Positions 21,301-26,201 of a stretch of 64,000 nucleotides of DNA are shown here, in pieces (the first letter of the stretch is position 1; the number at the start of each line of letters is the position of its first letter). Both the position numbers and the translations under genes were made by a program. This stretch comes from JBLIRR01 sp049472395 (GTDB lineage: Bacteria > SZUA-182 > DTGQ01 > JBLIRR01): positions 149,462-213,461 of the forward strand of contig JBLIRR010000008.1 of assembly GCA_049472395.1 (NCBI GenBank), given 5' to 3'. The notes below the pieces were generated by a model. It was not told the DNA's origin, made no database searches, and saw nothing but the letters and a program-made list of their open reading frames with translations.

Positions 21301-24300
21301 CGGTTCTCTCGCCCTTTATAAGGCAGTGGAAAAAGAACCTTTGGATTTTATGCTGTTTTTCTCCTCTGCGGTCTCCTTTTTCGGAAATATGGGTCAGAGC
21401 AATTATACTGCCGGCTGCACCTTTAAAGATGCCTTTGCCCGCTTTCTTAACCAGAAAGTCACGTATCCTGTGAAAACAATCAATTGGGGATTTTGGGGCA
21501 GTGTCGGTATTGCGTCATCGGAGGTGTATAAGAGGAAATTGACTGCATTGGGAGCACATTCTATTGAGCCGGAAGAGGGAATGGAGGCAATAATACGCAT
21601 ACTGTTGAATCCGGTGGATCAAGTTATGGCGCTTAAGGCCGAAGAGCGGCTACTGGAGAAGATAGGGGTTGAGCTGCCGCATCGCAGTCTGCAAAGGCCA
21701 GCCCAAGAAGAAAGAGACCATCAGGCCCCACTTAAAGAGTCTTCTGCACTGCAGGGTGCAGCAACAGGGAAAGACGAGATAAAGGAGTATATAAAAGAGC
21801 GCATCGCACAGATAATCCGTGCCAGCCTTGGAATGGGCTCAAAAGAGATTGACTATAAAAAATCCTTTGCCGAGTATGGGGTTGACTCCATAATCGGAAT
21901 AGAAGTGGTAGATAAACTCAATAAGGCATTCGGGATTAGCCTTAAGAACACAATAGTGTTTAACTATGCAAATGTAGCTGATTTATCCCGCCATATCCAT
22001 GATAAATACTCACAGGAAATTGCCCCACTCCTACCGATGGAATCGAAATCGAAAGGCTCCTCAAATAAGCCGCCCCAGGATCTGCCGGAACCCCCAATGA
22101 AGGATGAGAGTGTATCTATTAAGAGCGTATCCAACAGAGAAAAAATTACTACCATTTTTATCACCGGCCCGACAGGGATTTTAGGGGGGTACCTGCTCAA
22201 GGAATTGCTAAAGACAACCAGTGCGAAAATATTTTGTCTGATCAGGGCAACAAGCACCGACTATGCCAAAGAGCGGATACACAAGATATTGGCAAGCTAT
22301 GGTGCGCAAGAGTGGATTTTTGATGCGTTTAAGGAAAGAGTCTTTCCGATAATAGGGGATATTACCGAAGAAAATCTCGGACTCTCAGAGACAGAATATA
22401 GAAGCCTTGCCGATTCAATCGACTGTATGATTCACATTGCCGCCTCAACCAACCTCATTATGCCCTATGAATACCTCGCCCCTATTAACGTTCAGGGAGT
22501 GAAGAATATCATTGATTTTGCCTTGCACACGAAACAAAAATACCTGATTCACCTCTCAAGTTATCATGTGATGGCAGATGTGATTTATAGAAGCAATTTT
22601 GCCTTTAAGGAAGATGATTATGATGTGGGACAGAGCTTTCCCAAGATGGGATATCAGCAGACAAAATTTGAAGGGGAAAGGTTGGTTCGTGAAGCCTCCA
22701 AAGAGGGTTTAATCTGGAATATTGTACGACCTGGTAATATATTCGGCGAAGCGGAAAGCGGGCTCTATCCCATAGATTTAAGTGGTTCTGCCAGTATTTT
22801 TCATAGATTGTTCGAATTAATCGTAAAATCCAAAATCGCCGCATTCGGGCAAAACTTTTTTGACATCACCCCGGTAGATTATATTGCCAAGGCTATTTGT
22901 TATTTAGGATTAAAGAGAAACTCATTCTATGAAACCTATCATCTGGTCAATCCTGATAAGAAAAAATGGTATGAAATCATAAACCTTCTCAATGACTACG
23001 GATATAAGATACATGTCGTCTCACCTGATCGCTATTTGGCAATGGTTCACGAAGACAGATTGCCACTTAATGAAGAAGTCGCGCCGGAATGGCTTAATTT
23101 AATGAAATATGGGTTTGCCAATTTACAATTTTTCTTGAGTGATGGTCATGCTGACGCTGCCTATACACACTCAATTTTGGTAAAGGAAGGGATCACATGT
23201 CCTCCCATTGATTTACAGCTTTTAAGCACCTATCTTGAATTTTACGTTTCAAAGGGTATCATTCCTCCCCCACCCGGAAAGGAAGATATAAAAATCCAAA
23301 GTAACAAAGGGCCCACTAGTTGCGAGCATTCTCCAACTCAGAGTATGGGCAGGAAAATGAAGGAGAAAAATATGAAACACAAAGAGTATGAATTTATTAT
23401 TGTCGGTTCAGGGGCTGGCGGCGCAACAGCAGCCAAGGAGCTTGCACGCCAGGGAAAGAAAGTTCTCATCATAGAGCAGGGAAAACGGTATAAAAAGATC
23501 GGTGGGCTTTTTAAAAGCTTTCTGCTCTTTGACCATCATACAATCACATTATGGCCCAAAGCATCAAAGGAGGGGGTGTTCCTCTATCGAGCTATCATGG
23601 CCGGAGGGTCCACGGCTGTTTCGTGCGGCAATGGCACCCGGTGTGCAGAGGATGAACTTGCAAAGCTCGGGATCAATCTTGGCGCCGAATTTGAAGAAGC
23701 AGAGAAGGAAATGAACATCGCTCCTTACAAAATGCGCTTATCGAGCGGATCTAAAAAAATCCTCGAAGCATCTAAGGCTCTGGGTTATCATTTTGAACGG
23801 ATGCCGAAATTCATGCGATATAGCCACTGTAAACGATGCGCTGCATGTTTTATGGGATGTCGGTATAATGCAAGGTGGACAGCATTGGATTATCTGGATG
23901 AGGCCATTGACAATGGTGCTGACATTATCTATGAGACGGCTATTGAGCGCGTCCTTCTCGAAAATGGCAAAGCACGAGGTGTTGTAGGCAAGGGGCCAAA
24001 AGGGCGTGTTGAAATATATGCAGATGTGGTCATTCTTGCGGCAGGAGGGCTAGGCACCCCTGTTATTCTTCAAAAAACAGGCATTGAAGATGCGGGAACA
24101 AATCTTTTTGGGGATCTTATAATGAATACCTATGGTGTAAGCAAGGACCTTACTCAGCTTGGCGAACCTTCTATGGCCCTTTTGAATAATGAATTTCATG
24201 CCCAGGAGGGATTTATTCTCTCCACCTGGCCCCAACCATCGAGAATGTATCGGTTTGCCGAAGCGGGCATGCGGGGAATGATCCTTCCCCCGAAACGAAC

Positions 24301-24778
24301 ACTCGGTATTATGACAAAGAGCACGGATGATCCAACCGGCCGCGTATACCCCGATGGCTCTTTTTCCAAGATAGCTACAGCCAATGACCTGGCGAGACTG
24401 AACAAGGGTGTTGAAATAGCAAAAGAGATCCTGATCAAAGCCGGCGTTGACAGTAAATCCATTGTGGTTGGCAATGCGTTTGGCGCCCATCCCGGAGGCA
24501 CCGCGGCGATCGGCAAGATTGTGGATTCAAATTTACAGACTGAAATTGACAACCTCTTTGTCTGTGACGCAAGTGTTTTCCCCTCCTCGCTCGGGGCTCC
24601 TCCAATTCTGACAATTGCCGCCCTTGCAAAGCGCATGGTCAAGACTTTGGCTGGGGCCAAAACTGATGCCAAAGAGAATAAGAAAGTACCATTACCTCTT
24701 CGTTTCAAAAGTAGACACAAGGAGGAAAGTCTGCAGACAGCGCCACTTAAAGGAGATAAAAAGGCAATAACAGGGTAA
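6629..24778 (+). CDS. Three-module trans-AT-type PKS with thioester reductase and GMC oxidoreductase
   Basis: A 6049-residue megasynthase. Order: KS1 (12-438), vestigial AT with MshEN-like insert (about 590-780), DH1 (about 1045-1290), KR1 (about 1564-1745), ACP1 (Ser1866); KS2 (1980-2400), DH2, KR2 (from about 3135), tandem ACPs (Ser3460, Ser3572); KS3 (3660-4095), DH3, KR3 (from about 4779), ACP (Ser5087); thioester reductase (about 5174-5550); GMC oxidoreductase (5582-6049). All KS domains keep Cys-His-His (KS1: Cys182, His317, His357). No enoylreductase or working acyltransferase is present, so malonyl loading must come in trans. Each module would leave a C=C bond, giving a short polyene released reductively. 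There is no loading module; the starter is unknown. The ATG at 6629 has TGAGGGG upstream. Downstream genes follow within 70 bases. Confidence 0.95.
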   Translation: MKKGSNKKDGAGDIAVIGIACRFPGARNYQEFADNLLKGINSIKQIPSSRWDTEKYYSPNFDEPNKSISKWCGLIDDIDQFDNRFFNISPREANNMDPQQRLLLEETWHCIEDSGVPLSSLQRKTTSVYVGVMAIDYHQEASSPDVITDSYACLGNYECILANRISYIFGLEGASISIDAACASSLVAIHEAKRSLIMNESDYALASGVSLNFHPWKYISFSKSRMLSPDGQCKTFDISANGYVPGEGVGVILLQRLADAIADGNHIYGIIKGSSVKHSGKTLSITAPRVEAQSRVILSAYKNAGVSPDTVSYVEAHGTGTSLGDPIEIESITKAFKEYTQEKQFCKIGSVKTNIGHLEAAAGIAGTIKVLMMLQHRKIPKSLNIMKLNPIINFEDSPFTVATELSDWKSKERGLPLRAGISSFGFGGVNSHVVLEEYRDTVKNKKEPDQNQLFILSGTSSYSMQKLIEEWRQFTESETFSHYSLQDICATLKLGRGAFPYRYGVHVRSKEEIKDLLDKAEYSIQKQHKNYWCLRIGDFTFESLEPFRSYLERFDLFKHHLETITRSLLDRGIKEDSFKDFKKGPWSKEHKSLYSFIVIYAGIRTLIDLGFTPDVITGERAGVLTGLVLSGIITLEDALAVLMSEKKLKDIEFHRPTIPYYDAILKTTVMPFHFDETYLRLLVDEMGRQNKLLGQILVDGIFYAQRKDIEPTDRHREETLLGQLLLRNGAITKEQLNHALAEQKKKGDMLGHILVASKYCSPDQLAESLHQQDLLRYYVQEVLRHYVDKARLLNENQFTFKKYLEEWNIVLKKSGRDLLQLLHDEQILSQEGGRLRKEKLLLMVIIMSCLRRLNQKWNLTEYQVVEETRFYELVDLVTDEVMPKDDLVALLLGDNPDYAFIAHTLNKRQLSRGLSSAYRYIKQLHPNIEEIEDVSSWLIEAMKIDNVLPEESMAYLPIDKIAFFEIGLFHTPVPFEDSVHLKMGDNLCELFTDSLLTLWLHGVDIKWETLYREGTYKKAVLPTYPFDRKSFWLPRIEEKGGDDSTRDQTVLVYKRNFSGSDPITQDHVITGRPLIPGASFIDFGLESVQKALEQPVNTLRNILIQNPSIVEGTVTLDAEIRKNERRFFVKQGMKTLCSGEYETNGTEAPSSLNLSYYREKPSEHIEGLYPFLWRMGYHYRKGLQVIEKVWRSDSGFLIALKKVPEKERILDGIFQAALCAAWIEKGFAKEGALFIPYYIKALSVSGAINNSCFVLIKKEDLRRKGEDLNVEFLIYNSDGQITMRIHDMLFKQVPTTFLQAPTHGKARASAPYSEPSCLYYYSPLWRKQARTTPDTTGVKSAALFFIQQHNTHSALTFEAALRYQRVFFIHEGTLFLHKDNDHIYIQSAEESDYVKLMDLISTKVKGDDTAHLDMYYLWAYEQNVSPISALDALREKQEKGVRNLFYVSKAITGAQIKNPVNLIVATHNVHTITSSDSGDGYGYGGIMGLAHTIVMENPRVKIKLVDLDTDEIGSTESAHLLFDESLVQDQMEIAAYRKGERFIRGFAPFASAQDSHEPVFKNRSVYLIVGGAGSIGVKVAEMIARKTQATLILLGRSKLTAGKQRTIDQLRTLGSEVHYMQGDIANQKQMQKTVTHIKERVGTLNGVIHAAGVLEDKFLMAKEWESCERVLAPKVQGAWVINEITREEPLEFFVVFSSIVSLVGNIGQADYGAANGFLDSFIHYRARNKYPGKSMSINWTLWSDGGMGRADQTRIKFEKRGLSPISSDLALKALEHILGYSTPSTGPSQVAVMGEKFPGFESQQKAISLPSPSQSSVPATVKKKETSESRTLTLETYLKDLIASKLDSKPEDINKDDSFFSLGIESIIVQEIMSELEKKYENLPPTLLFEYPNIRELVAYLKDKSPGLSSLHEESIQVSNDEFRMVSPEMSLTPSEAVSPEALPETFIQENRFFAYPHEPAHPSYYHGMESSGPFFKQGYKIAVVGMSGRFPKSPTVESYWQNLVDGRDCIEQIPRERWDCEKFLHTSYGKWGGFIDDIDKFDPLFFNISPLEAEQMDPQQRLLLECTWETMERAGYGDRNLYRDKLVGVFVGTMWNEYSLVAHQGGFLNNTYAGPGSIYWAIANRISYVMDFKGPSIALDTACSSSLVAVHMACQSILHGDCDMAIAGGVNLSLHPSKYIYLSQAKFLSQDGRCRSFGEGGTGYVPGEGVGTVLLKPLAKAIEDGDHIYGLIRGSSTNHGGKATGFTVPNPEAHTRLITKAFERAHISPDKLGYIECHGTGTILGDPIEIAGLTRAFGSHTDRHQFCPIGSVKSNIGHLEAAAGVAALIKVLLCMEHNKIPKSLHSTVLNSNINFKETPFYVLKDNQEWKSEDLTPRFAGISSFGAGGSNAHLIVESHEEHKVDRTETTISTSRHEAHIIPVSARNEERVKAYAEKLRDFLENISDNITLPEIAYTLQVGREAREERIAFVVSSIKELREKLAHYCHNTTNIKDFYKGNVRRNKSDLGFLIEGEEGREFLENILKKKKLSKAAKLWVGGVFFDWKLFYASHVPRRIALPTYPFARERYWISDQKSEINNHHSSYAYLHPIINQNTSTLRQLRYSTTLSGEEFYLKDHIIDNQKILPAVAYIEMARAAGEIAGERKVRKVKDIVWIKPIALRDTSQSVHIALFPQNHTDAVTYEVITTNGNNQAILHSQGKIIYEHSSDKNVESGDINEIKTRCSQRKERLACYRLFQSKGFAYGPSFQSIQEFWANGTEALSLLTLPADMDDGFRDFGLHPSLMDGALQSVIGLIDNMDSPGLHLPFAMGEVEILQPMPERCYAHVTFSGQQNQKDKQIKRFTIHIMDEKGRILLKIKDFSLRAHKRQSQPAITDTHGQGFEMSYYHNLWERSEVSDDVLTHSLPRHILLFDTEGEIYEGLKTKLLAQGQSAPRITLIKPGKAFKECGSSVYQINPSHKADYGQLLTTLKNQAPMPDTIIWLWAKEGFLQSIDTLPSLLERSVYSSLFLTQALIAQKLTNKVKTIFIYESSVDQPHPLYAALSGFAKTISRENPKLVYKLIDICRPSIPSRTISLARKLDILLREMSLDTGDGSEIRYMDNQRWVKRLQEFDLEAETAKGRGADREHMLRERGVYVITGGAGGLGLIFAEYLAKSVKARLVLTGRSDLNSEKKAKIKHLESVGAEVLYIKADVSQQKDVRALIKEAKARFNSVHGIIHSAGVLRDSFIAFKTKEQMDAVCAPKVYGTLYLDEATKDEALDFFVLFSSITAVMGNPGQADYAFGNSFMDNFATMREGLRVKGARSGKSLSINWPLWKEGGMRVNEQTEDFLAKTMGMRALATESGLRAFEKGLHLAESQFVVVEGDRQKLGRTLGVISTTVPRTSMEDTQEDTHREVSQRENTQRKDTERKSTQRSIHWNPEELQGKIREECIRMVSDILHVRVDDIHEDEELSAYGFDSVSFTVFANKINEHFQLDITPAIFFEYPSIAAFSEYLVSEYHDSFMRSEGQDLEKADEKKKDGEENPVGKEELDKNLGKRIRKELAGMVSDILHVSADDIYEDEELSAYGFDSVSFTVFANKINEHYQLDITPAIFFEYPSIAIFSEYLVSEYHDSFMHSYAGGLDERDEKEEQPWQEEQTRLEEQPSAEEKSLPLHNEPLAIIGISGVMPQSEDLDTFWKHLEQGEDLITEIPHDRWDWKEYYGNPRDEANKTNVKWGGFMRDVDKFDALFFGISPREAQLMDPQQRIFLETVWKAIEDAGYKPSDFSGTKTGVFVGAATTDYNELVTRSAPVEAHTSTGRFHSITANRISYLLNLHGPSEPIDTACSSSLVALHRAAQAIRNGNCDGAIVGGVNVILTPTLHISFSKAGMLCEDGRCKTFDKAANGYARGEGVGTIVIKPLSKAEADGDHIYALIRGTAENHGGHATSLTAPNPNAQAELLVNAYEEAGIDPRTISYIEAHGTGTTLGDPIEINGLKKAFKELYSRRRESLPDVPHCGIGTVKTNIGHLETAAGIAGVLKVLLAMKHKKLPGTVHFKELNPYIQLKGSPFFIVERTQAWENLRDTHNQPVPRRAGVSSFGFGGANAHVILEEYIRYYPQPAAASSSHHLFVLSAKDKDRLKAYAVKMLEFLEDTTASLADIVYTLQIGREPMEERLALVVSDKEELREKLLQFREGRGDDHTIYVGNASQNKAKDNISIDDEEESGERAIKIARFWVSGGVVDWKSFYVSSAPHRISLPPYPFARERHWIKENQGNENIHHPLIDKIIPSQSVERGLVFHKTFYPADFILRDHNVRGQLVLPGVGYLEMVRAAIAHTTGKENPTLSQIVWLRPLTINEEEEKEARLIITKKGEYLDFEVQSTEHGEIVVHARGKAYPESIATSTDPIAIENIKTRCTRQISKERIYSRFKKTGMNYGIYFQGLSRMWAREDEALGQLSIPPECENERDRYILHPTLMDGALQIISGFYEDTSHTLLPFAIEEVKILHPLQSKAYAHVKTVGSNLFHVALLDDTGRVCVTLHEVAMRELKEENFFYVPQWKVSPYHSEGNSQKGSEKNTVLIFYPHDSFGLEKALRDAHGTDTVIEIIEGANTLKHNDKLWEIAGKDPSALNRLVSQLPMLTHVYFLGGMRGSKEEINDTAALDFSQEQGVLSLFRLIKLLSDHNLIQGELQLKVITNDAQQVASEPVANPYAASLFGFTKVMAREYPMVKAHCIDLSINEIEQHSLQNAMRDLARMIIEYPVNKSGEELAIRNGRPYVRIIVPTMLPSSDSLPFQHQGVYVILGGAGGIGLTFSSYLAERFKARLVLLGRSELDSERKEKIAQIESKGGKVLYVRADATNLSSMKEAIKITKSRFGKINGVIHSAIVLRDKIIENMDEESFLTTLAPKVAGSLALYKAVEKEPLDFMLFFSSAVSFFGNMGQSNYTAGCTFKDAFARFLNQKVTYPVKTINWGFWGSVGIASSEVYKRKLTALGAHSIEPEEGMEAIIRILLNPVDQVMALKAEERLLEKIGVELPHRSLQRPAQEERDHQAPLKESSALQGAATGKDEIKEYIKERIAQIIRASLGMGSKEIDYKKSFAEYGVDSIIGIEVVDKLNKAFGISLKNTIVFNYANVADLSRHIHDKYSQEIAPLLPMESKSKGSSNKPPQDLPEPPMKDESVSIKSVSNREKITTIFITGPTGILGGYLLKELLKTTSAKIFCLIRATSTDYAKERIHKILASYGAQEWIFDAFKERVFPIIGDITEENLGLSETEYRSLADSIDCMIHIAASTNLIMPYEYLAPINVQGVKNIIDFALHTKQKYLIHLSSYHVMADVIYRSNFAFKEDDYDVGQSFPKMGYQQTKFEGERLVREASKEGLIWNIVRPGNIFGEAESGLYPIDLSGSASIFHRLFELIVKSKIAAFGQNFFDITPVDYIAKAICYLGLKRNSFYETYHLVNPDKKKWYEIINLLNDYGYKIHVVSPDRYLAMVHEDRLPLNEEVAPEWLNLMKYGFANLQFFLSDGHADAAYTHSILVKEGITCPPIDLQLLSTYLEFYVSKGIIPPPPGKEDIKIQSNKGPTSCEHSPTQSMGRKMKEKNMKHKEYEFIIVGSGAGGATAAKELARQGKKVLIIEQGKRYKKIGGLFKSFLLFDHHTITLWPKASKEGVFLYRAIMAGGSTAVSCGNGTRCAEDELAKLGINLGAEFEEAEKEMNIAPYKMRLSSGSKKILEASKALGYHFERMPKFMRYSHCKRCAACFMGCRYNARWTALDYLDEAIDNGADIIYETAIERVLLENGKARGVVGKGPKGRVEIYADVVILAAGGLGTPVILQKTGIEDAGTNLFGDLIMNTYGVSKDLTQLGEPSMALLNNEFHAQEGFILSTWPQPSRMYRFAEAGMRGMILPPKRTLGIMTKSTDDPTGRVYPDGSFSKIATANDLARLNKGVEIAKEILIKAGVDSKSIVVGNAFGAHPGGTAAIGKIVDSNLQTEIDNLFVCDASVFPSSLGAPPILTIAALAKRMVKTLAGAKTDAKENKKVPLPLRFKSRHKEESLQTAPLKGDKKAITG
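8702..8944 (+). other. MshEN-like (T2SS/T4P ATPase N-terminal) domain embedded in PKS module 1
   Basis: Residues 720-743 (LLGQLLLRNGAITKEQLNHA..) and 749-772 (MLGHILVASKYCSPDQLAES..) are two 24-residue motifs separated by KKKGD. That is the layout of MshEN domains: two LGxxL(V)xxGxxxxxxLxxxLxxQ motifs with a 5-residue linker, as in the N-terminal domain of GspE/PilB/MshE ATPases. A third partial copy, LLGQILVDG, starts at residue 692. In c-di-GMP-binding MshEN the motif begins with Arg; here the positions are Leu and Met, so nucleotide binding is doubtful. The domain sits directly after the dead AT remnant. Confidence 0.7.
12560..17510 (+). other. PKS module 2: KS-DH-KR-ACP-ACP
   Basis: KS2 has DTACSSS (Cys2144). 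The KS-to-DH linker ends LPTYPFARERYWI with no AT, as in trans-AT systems. DH2 has His2618, but the Gly of HxxxGxxxxP is Asn, and Asp2786 in DGALQ. KR2 has GGAGGLG, LRD, Tyr3281 and Asn at Tyr+4. Two ACPs follow with identical YGFDSVSFTVFANKINEH cores (Ser3460 and Ser3572), joined by a charged Lys/Glu linker. Tandem ACPs usually raise flux rather than change the product. Confidence 0.88.
16925..17466 (+). repeat. Tandem duplication of ACP coding sequence
   Basis: The two ACPs of module 2 are near-identical at DNA level with a 336-base offset, with differences mostly in third codon positions, for example around 16975-17050 and 17311-17386. The region is a recent internal duplication and a likely place for recombination or misassembly. 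Confidence 0.85.
17600..22030 (+). other. PKS module 3: KS-DH-KR-ACP
   Basis: KS3 has DTACSSS (Cys3827) and a trans-AT linker ending LPPYPFARERHWI. DH3 has His4294 in a full HxxxGxxxxP and Asp4459 in DGALQ. KR3 has GGAGGIG, LRD, APKV Lys and Tyr4926, but the Asn expected at Tyr+4 is Cys (NYTAGC), so its activity is uncertain. If KR3 is inactive, DH3 would have no substrate. The ACP Ser5087 is in YGVDSI. Confidence 0.85.
22140..23290 (+). other. PKS terminal thioester reductase (TR) domain
   Basis: Residues about 5174-5550 form a short-chain-dehydrogenase-like reductase that releases a thioester-bound chain as an aldehyde or alcohol with NAD(P)H. The nucleotide motif is TGPTGILGG. The catalytic pair is Tyr5342/Lys5346 in YQQTK, and VRPGNIFG is typical of the carboxylic acid reductase / NRPS-PKS TR family. 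It follows the last ACP with a short Ser/Pro-rich linker. Confidence 0.85.
23361..23374 (+). promoter_or_regulatory. Internal ribosome-binding site and ATG for the GMC domain
   Basis: AGGAG at 23361-23365 is followed after 6 bases by an in-frame ATG at 23372, exactly where the GMC domain begins (MKHKEYEFIIVGSG). The site lies in a low-complexity linker. It could allow free-standing synthase-independent translation of the oxidoreductase, or be a relic of a formerly separate gene whose stop-separated neighbour was fused. Confidence 0.55.
23372..24778 (+). other. C-terminal GMC-family oxidoreductase domain with CxxCxxCxxxC motif
   Basis: Residues 5582-6049 are a complete FAD-dependent GMC oxidoreductase: the FAD motif GSGAGGATAAKE, a substrate region, and a C-terminal part with GAHPGGTAAIG and the GAPPILTIAALAKR end. 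Cys5734, 5737, 5740 and 5744 form CxxCxxCxxxC, a layout able to hold an iron-sulfur cluster and similar to the Cys-rich segment of long-chain alcohol oxidases of this family. It could oxidise the TR product (alcohol to aldehyde or further). An internal ATG with a good ribosome-binding site marks its beginning. Confidence 0.8.
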
Positions 24779-24845
24779 TAGAGGAAAGATCAATTGTGTA
24801 AATTAAAGGGATAGAAAATGTAGTTTGAAAGACAGGAGTATATTT

Positions 24846-26171
24846 ATGACAGAGGTGAGAAATAATAACAGAATAAAGAGAGCCTATTTTATATCTTTAT
24901 TAGTGCTTTGTGGTGCTGTTCTCTTTTTCACTGCGCACGTGATGGCTAACGGAGTATTATTAGAAAGCATCGGAACAATGTCAACAGGCAGGGGGGCCAC
25001 CAATATTGCCTATTCAGATAATGGGACCATGGTGTATGATAATCCGGCGGGCTTGGCACATCTTACGAAAGATACAATGGAGTTTTCCACTGAATTTCTT
25101 TCATTTTCGATGCATTATAAAGATCCGCAGAATGACGAGGAGGGCAGCGAACCGGTCTGTATTTTGCCCTCCCTTTTTTATATGAAACATTTTAATGATC
25201 GTCCGTTAGGCATAGGAGTGGGGATTTTCAGCTCAGCAGGATATTCCACAGAATATGATCTCAGCCATCCTCTCTATGGCACGCAGGACTATTCTTCCTA
25301 TAGCTCGTTGAGCAAAATTTTAATAGGTGCAGGATATAAAATAAACGACCATCTCTCGGTCGGATTAAGTGTTGGCCCCTCCTATAGCAAAGTGGAATTA
25401 AAGCTTCCCTATACCTTCCAGACAGATCCGCTTGCTCAAATTCCAGTTCCCGCTTTAATTGACCTTAAGGCAGATGGGTGGTCGTATACGTGGAATATTG
25501 GGGCCCAGTGGGATATATCAGCACAGAGTACAGTGGGGATAATTTATAAAAGCAAGGACCTATTTGATATGCAAGGAGATTTGGACATGGACATCCCTGC
25601 GCTTGCCGCGCAAACATCTGATACCTCTGCCCATTATGACCTTGATTTTGATTTTAAGTGGCCCCAAAGCGTCGGGGTAGGCGTACTTCAGCGATTAACA
25701 GAGAAGCATAGACTATCCTTTGATTGTATCTGGATTGATTGGTCATCTGCCTTTGATAAAGTGGTCCTGAAGCTTTCAAAGGGGGATAATGATTATTATA
25801 ATACCAATCCCCTGGTTGGTACTAGCCCACGGGATACTTTACCCCTTGACTGGAAGGATAGTTATTCATTCCGATTAGGGTATGAACAGCTTCTCACCCC
25901 AAAAGACACCCTCAGATGTGGGTATCTTTACAGCCAAAGCCCTGTGCCGGACAGAACGCTTACTCCTTTGATTCCAGGGATCTTAAACCACATGATTTCA
26001 GTCGGCTATAGCCGGGAGATAAAAAATTGGCGGCTTAGCGTGGCTTACCTCTATGCGTTCTGCAGTAAGCAGTCCGTGGAAGAGAGCGCGATTATCGGCG
26101 ATGATTTTGATGCAAGTTCCGTAAAGGAAAGCCTCCATTGTGTGAGCGTAGGGGTTGCATATCAACTATAA
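24846..26171 (+). CDS. FadL/OmpP1/TodX-family outer membrane transporter
   Basis: A 441-residue outer-membrane beta-barrel of the FadL family, which moves long-chain fatty acids and other hydrophobic compounds across the outer membrane. After a signal peptide ending around HVMANG comes the family's N-terminal hatch pattern (GVLLESIGTMSTGRGATNIAYSDNGTMVYDNPAGLA), then alternating amphipathic strands and late family motifs (DSYSFRLGYEQLLTPKDTLRCGY). The ATG at 24846 has AGGAG 7 bases upstream; the TTG at 24825 is rejected. It starts 67 bases after the PKS stop on the same strand, which suggests it carries the polyketide or its precursor. Transport direction cannot be read from sequence. Confidence 0.88.
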   Translation: MTEVRNNNRIKRAYFISLLVLCGAVLFFTAHVMANGVLLESIGTMSTGRGATNIAYSDNGTMVYDNPAGLAHLTKDTMEFSTEFLSFSMHYKDPQNDEEGSEPVCILPSLFYMKHFNDRPLGIGVGIFSSAGYSTEYDLSHPLYGTQDYSSYSSLSKILIGAGYKINDHLSVGLSVGPSYSKVELKLPYTFQTDPLAQIPVPALIDLKADGWSYTWNIGAQWDISAQSTVGIIYKSKDLFDMQGDLDMDIPALAAQTSDTSAHYDLDFDFKWPQSVGVGVLQRLTEKHRLSFDCIWIDWSSAFDKVVLKLSKGDNDYYNTNPLVGTSPRDTLPLDWKDSYSFRLGYEQLLTPKDTLRCGYLYSQSPVPDRTLTPLIPGILNHMISVGYSREIKNWRLSVAYLYAFCSKQSVEESAIIGDDFDASSVKESLHCVSVGVAYQL

Positions 26172-26201
26172 CATATTATGAATATTAAGGAATAGACTAT
26201 T

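Noticed and set aside
24050..24720. Minus-strand frames of 146 and 174 residues under the GMC domain
   Set aside because: They are shadows of the oxidoreductase, which has FAD motifs in the plus frame.
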